Position numbers and translations under genes: made by a program. A stretch of 64,000 nucleotides of DNA from Cryptomeria japonica (Eukaryota; Streptophyta; Pinopsida; Cupressales; Cupressaceae): positions 50,129,136 through 50,193,135 of the forward strand of contig NC_081414.1 in NCBI RefSeq assembly GCF_030272615.1, in the 5' to 3' direction. The notes beneath the pieces are model-generated. The model saw nothing but the letters and a program-made list of their open reading frames with translations, was not told the origin of the DNA and did no database searches. Below, in pieces: positions 22,501-34,500 of the stretch (positions are counted from its first letter, which is position 1; every line of letters begins with the position of its first letter).

Positions 22501-25500
22501 TTGAGATACAAGTAGGACTTCCAAACAAAAAATTTAATGCACCGAGTTGTAATGTCCCCTCTTCTTTAGTGCCATTCAGAACTTAGATTCACCTGTCACC
22601 CATCTCCACAGGTGAAGTTGATGTTTGGAGATGAATTCGCTAGCCAAAGTGGACTTAGATTAGTCATTTCTTTTGACTTTGGTGGGTGTAATAAAGTAAT
22701 TTTATGATATAAAAGTTACATAAGTCATTTTCCTAAAAATAGAAAAATCTAATAAAGTAACTTGTAAGTTACTAATGAAACTTAATAAATGACTTTATTT
22801 AAAAAGTCCTTGCACACCTTCCTAGGCGAATTCCAATAACTTAAAAGGTGGTTGTTAATTCATGTTGGAGATCCCCCCTCATGTGGGTGCCACTTTTTGG
22901 AGAATAAAAGATTCCAAAGAATCTTTCTTTGATGCCTCTAGGGTTCAATTTGGTTAAAGAGGCTTGTAGGATTCATTTGGAGCATTCATGATTTGTTTAT
23001 TTTACAACCTTTGCACATTGGAGGTCTCCAACAGCACAATTTTTTGCCTGAGCAGCATTTGGAGGACGTGACCCCTTCAAGATCAGGTTGTGTGGACAGA
23101 AACCCACACTCCCCTCTTCACCACGATAGCAACCTTGAGCAGCATTCGAACTTTGGGACTGTTTTGCAGTAAAACTACAACATTAACAGCATTGCCAGGG
23201 TTAATATATTAGATCTGAGTAGACAAAAGGGTTTCTTGGGCCTGGTTTACTACGAAAGACAGCAAATCGAACCTTCTAGAGCCAGCTGTACCACTCTTCT
23301 TGCCCGTGGAAGCCAAATAAATAAACTAAAGGGTTTTGGCACCTCTATTGGTGTGTGAATTCATTGTTGGGATATTAATAAGTGGTCACAGTTGGTTTGG
23401 TGTGAAGAAAATACCAGATTAGGGCAGCAGCAGCAGTTCATTGAGGAAAAGAGACATAATTTGGGGATCTTGCGTGGCAAGAATTTGGAGTTCCAACTGG
23501 GTTTGAATAATTCTTCAATATTAGTTTTTGGTAATTATCCTAGAGTTAAATAAAGTCATTTGTAGCCATTAGTAGCAGCTGGAGGTGCTTGGTTCAGTCA
23601 CTGCTTCATTCCAGGCTTAAATTCCACCCTCAAACCCCAACATTGGACTCCTGGTAGGCCTTGAATGGCTTAATTCTATCAAGAATTCTCTTTATTATTT
23701 ATTTGTACTTGCTGCAATTAATAATCAGAAATCTGGAAACTATTATCAGTTCTATATTTATTGTATTGCATTTATTATTTTCCATGTATTGTCAAAAATC
23801 CAAAAAACTACAAAAAAATTGAAAATACAATAAACTTCCAAAAACACTTTTCGCTGGTCAAAGAATTTGAATTTGAAAACAATCCGCAGTTTGGATAAGA
23901 TTTCTAGTCAGGGATCTTTCACAAGTGCAATCACGTCTACTTTTATATTAATGCAGTCATTGTGATCTTGATTAATGCAAAATTTGATTTGCATCTGTTG
24001 GTTACTTGTATTTCCACACCCTTATTTATGCAGTTCAATGAATATGATTGTAGTTACTGCAAGTTTTCAAATTAGCTTTCTTAGCAGCCTCATTTGAAAT
24101 CAAATAGATTGTGAGCCAGTATCGACAAGTGCATTTGCCTTTGTGATGTTGATTTGAATATTGCTTTACAAGAACTTGCTTATTTCTTCCCATTCTTGCT
24201 GCATATTAATCTCATTGGTTGAGATGCAAATCAACTTACAATCTACATTCAGCCTGTCCTCTACCTCAACCTTTTTTCTTCTTCCGAGGATGCTGAGGAA
24301 TTCTCGGAGTCCTGTTTGATGCAGCTTTTAGGATGTATTCTTGATGCAACTTCTAATATTTTTCATCAATATGCGCATCCATGTAAAGCATTGGTATTTT
24401 CAGTATGTTTCTATTTATCCATTATGTAGGGATTTAGATGGCTAATTGTGCTCTTTGACTGACTAATTTGATGACTGATTTTGCTTGGAGGACTTTCCCC
24501 TAATTCACTTCTCCCCTTCCTGTATGCGGTATACTTTCTCACATGCTACATCAAGGTCTTTTAGTTTTCTAGAGATGACTCATCTCCTTATCCCTAAATG
24601 GAGATCACCATGTCTTTGGTCAGGTCGTCCTCATCTTCAAATTCCATGCCTATCAACATATCTTGTCTACAAAATCCCATATGTAAACTTTCACGCTTTC
24701 ACCGTAATCATCTCTAAAATATTTCCACTTAATCTTTTTTATCTCAATTGGATAAAAAGTCTTTCTCAACAATTCTTTGAGTTCCTACCAACAAGTTACA
24801 ATTATCTTTGTTCGCTTGAATAAACTAATTAGGTTTCCTACAAAATTAGAGCACAACCTTCCATTTTGAGATATGCAATAACGATTTTTTGTACCTCACC
24901 AATTTTATGCACAGTAAAGCAAACCTCCTTTTTTTCAACCATTTATCCATTCTTTTAAATTATATTCCTTGTTTCAACTTTGAAGGGGGGATGTTTGGAT
25001 GATCTTACCTTAGCTTTGACCCTGTCTTTCTTGGGGTGCTTCTCTTCAATGGTGAACACTTCTTTGTCATCCTCTTTTCATTGGGTTGCTGTTGTTCCAC
25101 CCCAAGTTTTTTGGCAAGAGCATGAACCACCATGTCCATGGATAGTTGGCAAGAGCTGGAACCCCCATGCCTAACGATTCTTGGTTCTTTGCCATGAGCT
25201 CTTGTTGTTTGATGATAACATCTTGAAAATTCATCACATACTAGTACTACAAATGGCCGAAACCAAATGAAGAGAACATGAACACAAGGGATCTCAGCTT
25301 AGCAGTGTGGGGAAAACCAACTTGAAAGTATTGATCACTTCTAGTCCTACCTTTAACTTTGGCAGTCACAAATAGCATAGTATGGAGTGCACTTGCAACA
25401 ATTAAACAACACCTTTCTCCACTTTGTTTTACCACACTTACAAACAATTGAACTCACTTCCTCCTACACTTCTATGCTTACAGTGAAACATGCTTCTTTT

Positions 25501-28500
25501 AGTAAGTGTTTGAGGTGTTGTTTCAAGCAATGGCCACCCAACCCGTAAGAATTGAAATAGAACTGAATTTGTGCAAAACTGTCACTTTGCAGGATGCATC
25601 ACCTTATCACAAACATAATCACCACCCCCTATATTGGCATCAGAATAACTTGCATGTCATGATCAAAACAACCACCGACACAAATGTTGCTGCCCTTTCG
25701 CCAGTAAAATCAGCATTGGTACAAATAGAATTGCTGGTTTGCGTGGACAAAGCTGTCCTAGCAGTTTTGCCACTTTATAAAATTTCACCTTTTTGCTGAA
25801 TTGGATGGGATTCTTAGTTTTTTGTTGAGGTATAATTTTTTCCTAATCCTTATGGGTCAACCTTTGTGTGGTGAGTAATTTGCATCAATGGTTTTGTGAC
25901 TGTTGCCATGAGTATTTGCAATATAGGAAAGTTGGCATTAATGGATGACATTAAGGAACATAATGAGTATGGATGGGTCTATGGTGTTTGAGAAGATTTT
26001 AATTCACCAATTGCATTTTCCTTTTATATCTATATTTATACTCATGTCTTAGCTTTTCTAGTTTTTTCTTGTTTAATTTTGTTTTGTAATTCAGTTCTTT
26101 CTTTGCAAGTAGCTCTAGCCCTTGGAAGCCGATTTTTCACAGATTACCACTTGGATACTAGACATATAAGATTGACTATTGGTTGGCATCAGATGAGAAG
26201 GCATGACCATTAATTTGTATCACATTGGAAACCTTGAGGAGAGGGATTTTTCATGGCTGATTATTGGAATCATACTATGAATCTTGGCTAGGGGGAAACT
26301 GTGGAATATATGGTCTAGTTTTCCAAGTGGCCTACTATAAACCTAATTGTAGTATGATGGCAACTTGCTTGTTTTGCAAGTGAGGTATGTTATATTGTTA
26401 AGTTCTTTGTAGAGGGCACATACGGAATATAAGGGCTTTCTCTCCATACAACAATAGATCCAGTTTTCTATATTAATATTCAGGAATTAGTAGAAAAGAG
26501 CTTGTTGCTTGAGATAAAAATAAAAAGATAAACCATGAAATAGTCAACTCCAATGAATCATCCATGTTATAAATGTAGTTTGTAACCTCAATAAATGGCT
26601 CTTGCATTACATTTTCTAGAATAGGTTATTCATTGTGATCTGAACAAAGATTTTAATGAAGAGACCAACTAGATGGATGGTTTAGAGCTCTGTTCATTAT
26701 GGTTTTGTTGGATGGGTGGTCCATCATTCATTGATGTTGTCCCTAGAACCCCTACTATCTATAACATCCCAAGTTGCACTTTCAAACAGAGAGGTTCACT
26801 ATGTACTCTTTACCTTTTGGCTTTGGACTGAGATGGTTGGCTCTCTATCAGTTAGATAGGTGCAGCTGCCTTATATATAAAGGAATTGCCAGTCCAGCTG
26901 CTCTAGCCAAACTCTCTGAACTGCTATAAATAGTACCTTTTCTAGATATCCGGTCTACCATCTATAGAATGTTCTATTGCCACCACTATAGAGCTGTAGG
27001 TGGTGAAACAGCAGAATTCAGGCTTTTTTGATCATATATTATATATAATACTGCTATGATTGAATATTACAACCATAATGTACATCGGTACCCAGCCATT
27101 GTAATCCACACATCCACACCCACACATATATAATAGCCATAGTTTGCACAAAACATACAAAATTAAATACAGAATACAGCCAATAGTTGATAGTTCAATG
27201 TCAAATGTCAAAGATAATTCAAATGGTTTATAACTTTATATTAGTGCAAACTGCAAACTGCTCATGAAAAATCAATGCAAATTATTAGTCTGCCAACAAA
27301 TTGCAATGCCATGGAGATATGAAAATGCTTCCGCACTCCATGTCACAAATACTGTCCATGCATACAATGTGTAGAAATGGAGTTTTGAGTGGGGAACGGG
27401 AGACACAAAATACTTTTGGTTTTGTTTGTGACTTAATGTTTGGGGGAGTGGGTTTTACCTGGATATGTCTTGGATAATCCAAAAAATTCTTAGCTTTCAA
27501 CACTGTACATCTGTGTTTCCAGGTTTGCTTAGAACCCTGTCCATACCCTGATTGGGTCAAACTCGGTAAGGTTGAGTTTGCACAGTGTTCTGCCTGGGCC
27601 TGTGGATTCATTCCATGTATGAGCTACAGGACTTGGCAGAATATCGGGCAAACTTAGCCTGTTTCTAGTTTGAACTAATTCAGGTACAGGCTGGGTTCTA
27701 ATGAACCTGGTAACAGAGGTGTAGGTAGGTTGGAAACTAGGAATTTCCTGGACTATCGACTATTTACTATGGTACATCATATTTAATGATTCAGTGACAA
27801 AATGAATGCTACACCAAATATTTTTTTCTGTTATAAACACCGAAGTAGTTTGGCTGAAACATATCTTGTTAAATGGATATAGAGCAGAAAGATAATTTCT
27901 TGAGAAGGATCTTCTCTATGTTTTCTGTTGGAAGTACTCATAATACATGTATCCTATTCAACAATTTGCTGCATCTTGAAGATTCTTAAAGTTTTTGCAT
28001 GTATGGAGAATCTAAAAATATACTTCAGACTCTTTTAATAGTGTGTAATCTTTTTTATAATTTTGTGATTTTGTCCAAGGGGTTGAGCTTAATTGGTTGA
28101 AATGTTGGGTTCTTGTTGTGGAGACACAAATTCAAATCTCAATAGGGATATCTATGCTGAATTATAAATTTTGACTCTTTATCTTCCATAGTTGGCTTCT
28201 AATGTGGATTTGGTTTCTGAATAAAGTGGATTTCTAAGTAGCGACTCACTTCTCCACAAGTGGTTTCTAGTGTGTTTTCTTATTAAGAGCTTCTATCAGT
28301 TTCTACGAGTGCTTCGAAGAGCTTGTATTGGTCTCATTTTGATGCTTGTATGAGCAGAATATTTGTAAATGATATGCAATATTTTTTTTGTTTTTGGGAT
28401 TGTGGAAATCTGCTGATTGTGGTTGTGAATCTATGGTCATGTCAAAACAATTTTTTATTATGTAGAGCAATGTATACAATTCTGATCATATCAGGACATT

Positions 28501-31500
28501 TGTAATTATGCAGAGCAACCATATGATCGTATACCAAATTTCAGTGCTGCAGACGCTTTAAGACTTACTGGAATTGGAAGAAATGAATTTATTGATATCA
28601 TGAACAAATGTAGAGCTAAGGTGCACACCAAAAATAATTTGTGGCTTGTTATTTGACCATTCTTGAAAGGCTAGGAAGTATTTTGTTTTATCATTGAAAA
28701 TATTCTGCATATTTTAGCTGTCACTAATGTTGCCGTTGTCTTATTTTAGTGAAAAACACACACATAATGTATGTTCTATGGCTATTTTCAAGATGATTTG
28801 ACTTATTGGAATATCTACATATAGATTAATTGAATATGTGAATGAATGGGGCTCTAGGAATGCGCCCCCAAGAGAGGTGAATTACAAGAAAATGATAATA
28901 TTCTTAATTTGGTGCTCAAATATCGAACTTTGTTCTCATTTTAATTTGTCCCATTTAGAGCAACACAAAATGGAATAGCATGTAAGATAAAACATTTCTT
29001 GAAATTTGAAGAGGAAGCTCACTTTTGAAGAGTGAAGAGAATGATAAAATAGCCGTACATGAAAAATTAAAATAAACCTGGAATTTGGAGAATTTGTGTG
29101 TATACAATACGAACAAGCTTAAAGTAAAACTTTTTTCTTTATGTTCTTAGGATGGGCACTAGTTTATTTGGCACTTGCACACAATATAAGAGGTTTTATG
29201 ATTTTTGCTTATACATAAAACCTAAAAAGTTGGTGAACCCTTGCAGCTTTTAGCTAAAAGCAGAAACTGAAAAGGTGCGAGTATAACACAAAAATGCAAT
29301 TGGATTTAATTTACACACAACATGTGAATCAAATAAAGAGATTAGCATACAAAGCTACAAATCTCAAACAATAACTGCTGCAATACAAAGATTGCAATAA
29401 GTATCAACCAAGTTGCTGCTCTTGGTACAGGTCAGATAGACATTTTCATAGTTTGCAAATATAAATATTAAAAAATATAAGAATCATTCCTAATTTGCAA
29501 AAAAAAACCAAAAATAAAAATAAATTTTTTAATATATTATTTTAAAATTTATTTATATATTGAAATGATAATTGAATCTTCTAATTAATAAAGGAGAGGG
29601 ATATTCCTTATACAGAATTACAATACGATCTTTCCATAACTATCGAGAATAGAAACACGAAAGACAGAAAGGAAACTTCCTAAAATTAACTAAACACGAA
29701 AGACATAAATGGAAGTTTCTAAATACTAACTAAATGACTGAGATGAGCATTATATCAATGTTACAATATTATTTTAATACACTTGTTTAATGGTCATCCT
29801 ACTAATTACCCCAAAAGATGTGACATAATTTGCAGGTTATTTGGCCACAAACGCATAGAAGGCTGCCCCCTTCTCCTCGGAATGCTTTGTGACATGAGCC
29901 TGCTGTTGACACCTGTTGATGTGTCTTTTGTACACAACCAAACATAGAATAAAATACCTAAAGGTACCTTATCCTCTCTTGAACAAAGTTTCCCGACTGC
30001 TGAAGATCTTGCCGAAGGATCAATCGGAGCAACTCCAAGGTTCTTGTATGTAGGGTCTCTATGTGTGGATAAGCTTCTTGCGGTATGATATGATTTTGCC
30101 GGAATCACAAGGGGACTTACTGTTGACGACCTGAACGTCTGATTTGCTTTGGATATTACTGAAACGTGGAATTTCACTGGCCCTTGATTTTGGAAAAAAG
30201 GAAAAAGGATAAGGGTTGGAGAGGATCTAATCCTAAAACTAAGAATATAGGAGCAATGGATGACCTTTGATGAAACTCTAAGTCTTGCTTTGACATGCTA
30301 GGATCATCTCCACAAGGTTAGTGCGATCTTCTAAGGATGGCTTTATGATGTTCAGATCACCGCTACAAGCATAGACACCGTTAGGTTGATGCATATCAAT
30401 GAAGAAGTGATAATTGAAGTTAAGCTTAAGCTGAATGATTCCAGTTGACTACACAAGGCAAGTTTGCAATCAACAAACCGCTAGTAGTATGGATATACAA
30501 ATTTCTTCCATTCACCTAATAACATGAAATCAAATTTGAGAAGTATAGAGACCATGCAAATTGTTGAATCGACCCATAGAATTCACCATTTCTTCAATGA
30601 AGTTTACAAGTCTTTTGCAACAATATCTTGGCAACAATCTTTGCCTTCTCTTTCTACTCTACTCTAACTATTTCCTACTCTTTGACTATTCACTATTAGC
30701 TAACTAGTAACCTTTACAAATGAAGAGCCAAAGCTTTATATAGGGAGCCCTTTACAAACAGATGGCTCTGATTGACTTAGAACCAATGGTTAGGATTACA
30801 AGATAGAAACCCTAATTAGGGTTTGTTACAACAAACTTCCTCTAGCCAATGAGAAAATTACATTCCAAGAGTGAGGACCAATAGGAAGCAGGGGCAAGTA
30901 CCTCAAAGTTTGTTCTGTCTCCGATGAGTCAGGTACATTGAATTTGGACACGCTGAGGTGGACCAATCCGACCGGAGGAATGATGACTGGGATGCCACCT
31001 TGCCAAATGCTTGTGACTTGGTTGATCCTCCTTTGTCTTTGATATGATGAATGATGTACTTCCTTTGCTTGACCAAGCTTCCTTATTGTCAAGTCTTCCT
31101 TCTCTAGTAGCATATCTCGCCCTGAAGTGCTGGCAAAGCCTTTCTTTGTCATTTTGTGGTAGAATGAGGTCGTGAGGCTAACTTGAACTCCTTGAACACC
31201 CCTAGTCTTCCAACGCTTCAAAGCACCTTGAGTCCTCCCTTTGTGCATGTGGAACGTCCTTGATGATGGATTGGAAGAGGTCGTCCTTGCCCTGGCCTGG
31301 TCTTCTTCCATCTGCAAAACCAACCAAAAGGTGATTAAGGACACATAATGAATTCATTCTAACATAGCATTTTCCACCTTAAATCATTAATGGGAAGACA
31401 TCAAAATGGAATTTCGTTCAATATCCTCTCCAGGGACGGGCCCTATAAAAATTTCGCTCTGGACCCTTTGGAAGGGTTAGGAGCGAATTTTGACAAAGTT

Positions 31501-34500
31501 GCTCAATCAGACCTCATTTTCAACATTACTTCACCAAGATCAAGTCATTCACCTCCAAAATCGCCAATGAATAGGTTTTGCTCAAGGACCTAGGCAAAAT
31601 ATTAGACCACTAAGGAATTTCGCTCTGGACCCTTTGGAAGGGTCAGGAGCGAAATTCTTGTTTAGGCTCAAGTTCTATCACTTCTCCACTCCAAAATGTC
31701 TTCCAAGCCAAGCATACACTAATCTTCTCTCCACCAAGGCTTGGGAATCCATCTCTTGACCTTCATCATGAACAAATTAGGTGAGATTGAGAATTTCGCT
31801 CCGGACCCTTTGGAAGGGTCAGGAGCGAAATTCAAGTTTTAGACTTATTTCTTTACTTCCTTCACTTCAATTCACCTTACCAGGCAAGAATACCTCACTC
31901 CACCTTCAACCATGCCATAGGGATCAAAGTTTTGGCTTCACTCAAGGAGAAAATAGGTGGTTTGAAGAAATTCGCTCTGGACCCTTTGGAAGGGTCAGGA
32001 GCGAAATTCATTCCTTGCTTGTTTTCTCTTGCTTAGCTCCATTCTTCTCACTTTGTTCCCCTTGACTCTCCCTTTGGATCCTTCTCTCATGCTTGCAACA
32101 CTTTGTTTGACCTCTAAATGGCTAGAAAAGAGAATTTCGCTAAAAATCATGGCCAGGGACATGACCTATCTAGGATTTCGCTCTGGACCCTTTGGAAGGG
32201 TCAGAAGCGAAATCCTTGTCCTAGCCTAAAATCTTCATCATTGGTGACCACAATCCATTCCAAGGCATGCCTAGGGGTCCTTCCAAGCTCAATCTACCCT
32301 GATCCATGCTTAGCTTGACACAAAAATGAAAGGAAAAGGTGGATTTTAGGAATTTCGCTCTCGACCCTTTGAAAGGGTCAGGAGCGAAATTCTAGTTTTG
32401 AGCACATTTCTTCATTTTTTCAACCTCAATCTACCTTAAAAGGCAAGGACACATCATCTCACTTCCATCCATGCCATAAAAACCAAGGATCTGACCTTCT
32501 CCAAGGGAAAAAATAGGTGTTTGCAAAAATTTTGCTCTAGACCCTTTGGAAGGGTCAGGAGCGAAACTCTAGTTTTAGGTTTGATTCTTCATTCCCTTCG
32601 CCCTCATTCACTTCCTAAGGCAAAAACATGTTGATTTACTTCCAAATACGCCCAAGGGACTAAGCTCTTGGTCCAAACAAGGAAGAAATGGGTGTCTTCT
32701 TGGAATTTCGCTTTGAACCCTTTGGAAGGGTCTGGAGCGAAATTTGCATTTTAGGACAAATTCTATCATGTCTCTCACTTCAACTCACCTCAAAGGTTAA
32801 GGAAACGTTGCTCCATTCTTCCCTAAGCCATAAAAACCAAAAGTTTGACCTGATTTGCAAGGGAAATAGGTGATCTTAGGAATTTCGCTCTGGACCCTCT
32901 AGAAGGGTCAGGAGCGAAATCCTAGTTTTTGCTCAATTCCTTCAAATTTATTAATCACTAGCAACTCAAAGTCATTCCTAAGGACATATCCAATCCTATC
33001 TCACCCTGACCCACACTTGACTTGGCACAAAACTGGGAGAAAAGAGTGGTTTTGTGGAATTTCGCTCTGGACCCTTTGGAAGGGTCAGGAGCGAAATTCC
33101 TACTCTAGGCTTGACTCTTCATCTCTTCACCTCCAATCTTCTCTGGAAGGCAAAAATACATCACTCTCCACCCAAGGAACACGGTTTATAGCCTAAGCAA
33201 GGGAGCAAATGAGGTTTATAATGAATTTCGCTCTAGACCCTTTGGAAGGGTCAGTAGCGAATTTCATCCTTTAGGCAAAATCTTCATCTTCCAATGCTTT
33301 AAACCACCTCTCAAGGCAAGAACACATCAATCCACCTTCCAACATGCCTTAAAAACCAACACTTGGCCAAAACTAGGAAGGAAATGAGAGTTATGGGGAA
33401 ATTTGCTCTAGACCCTTTGGAAGGGTCAGGAGCAAAATCCTCATTCTTGGTTGATTTTCCACTTCATTTATCCAATTCTCTCTCAAACTTGATCAATTTC
33501 AAGGTCCTTTCATCATAATCAAGGCAATCCACCATCAAACTAGCTCCAGACAAGGCCAACCTAGGGCTTAAGGCAAAAAAAGAAGGTCAAATGGGGGATT
33601 TCGCTTTGGACCCTTTGGAAGGGTCAGGAGCGAAATTCACCTTCTAGGTTGATTTCCATCATTTTATTGCTTCAAACCTTCTCTCCAAGGCAAATATGCA
33701 TCCAAGTCTTCCAAACCATGACTTAGAAGTTCCAAACTTGGTCAAGTTAAAGAGCAAAATAGAGGAAATATGAATTTCGCTCTAGACCCTTTGGAAGGGT
33801 CAAGAGCGAAATCCATGTCTTAGGTCAAAATCTTCATTCCTCAATGCTTTCAATCACTTCCGAAGGCAAGAACATATCAATCTAACCCCACCATGTCCAA
33901 GGAACAAGGATGTTAGCCCAAACAAGGGAGAAAATAGTGTCTAGGGAGAATTTCGCTCTGGACCCTTTGGAAGGGTCAGGAGCGAAATTCACATTTAGGC
34001 TCAAATCTTGACTTCAATTCTCACATTTCTTCATCCAAACAAGTGTTTTTCTCTCAATAATGTGTAGGAATGAGTTAGTTCTAAGTTTGGGTCAAAGTAG
34101 AATTTCTTATGGAGAATTTCGCTCTGGACCCTTTGGAAGGGTCAGGAACGAAATTGAAATTCGCTCTGGACCCTTTGGAGGGGTCAGGAGCGAAATTTGA
34201 CATTTTGGTCTCTCCGTGAGGATTCATATATGGAATATAACATTTAAGTATAAAGAAGAAAGATACAAATACTTTAAGTTATATTCCATATATACTATCA
34301 GGATGTTTGAGAGTGGTTTCGGACCTCTAGGAGTTATAATGCAAAATCTAGTTTTTGGAGGATTCTTCAATTTTCCAGACTTAGTCAAATTTCAGGATCA
34401 GCATGACATTCCAGACAGCCAAATTTCAGGACATTTGAAGATCAAGATGACATTCCAGACTTTATCACTCACCAATTTGACCTAACTTAGACCTTCAAAG

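Noticed and set aside
31781-32229. Open frames across the palindrome array as a repeat protein
   Set aside because: Frames repeat phrases like [11 protein letters not shown] only because the DNA repeats; unit lengths of 166, 175, 176 and 206 are not multiples of three, so no single frame continues.
31450-34197. CRISPR array
   Set aside because: Hairpin repeats with regular spacers look similar, but spacers are about 135 bp and related to each other, the setting is a plant intron inside an LTR element, and no cas-type gene is near.
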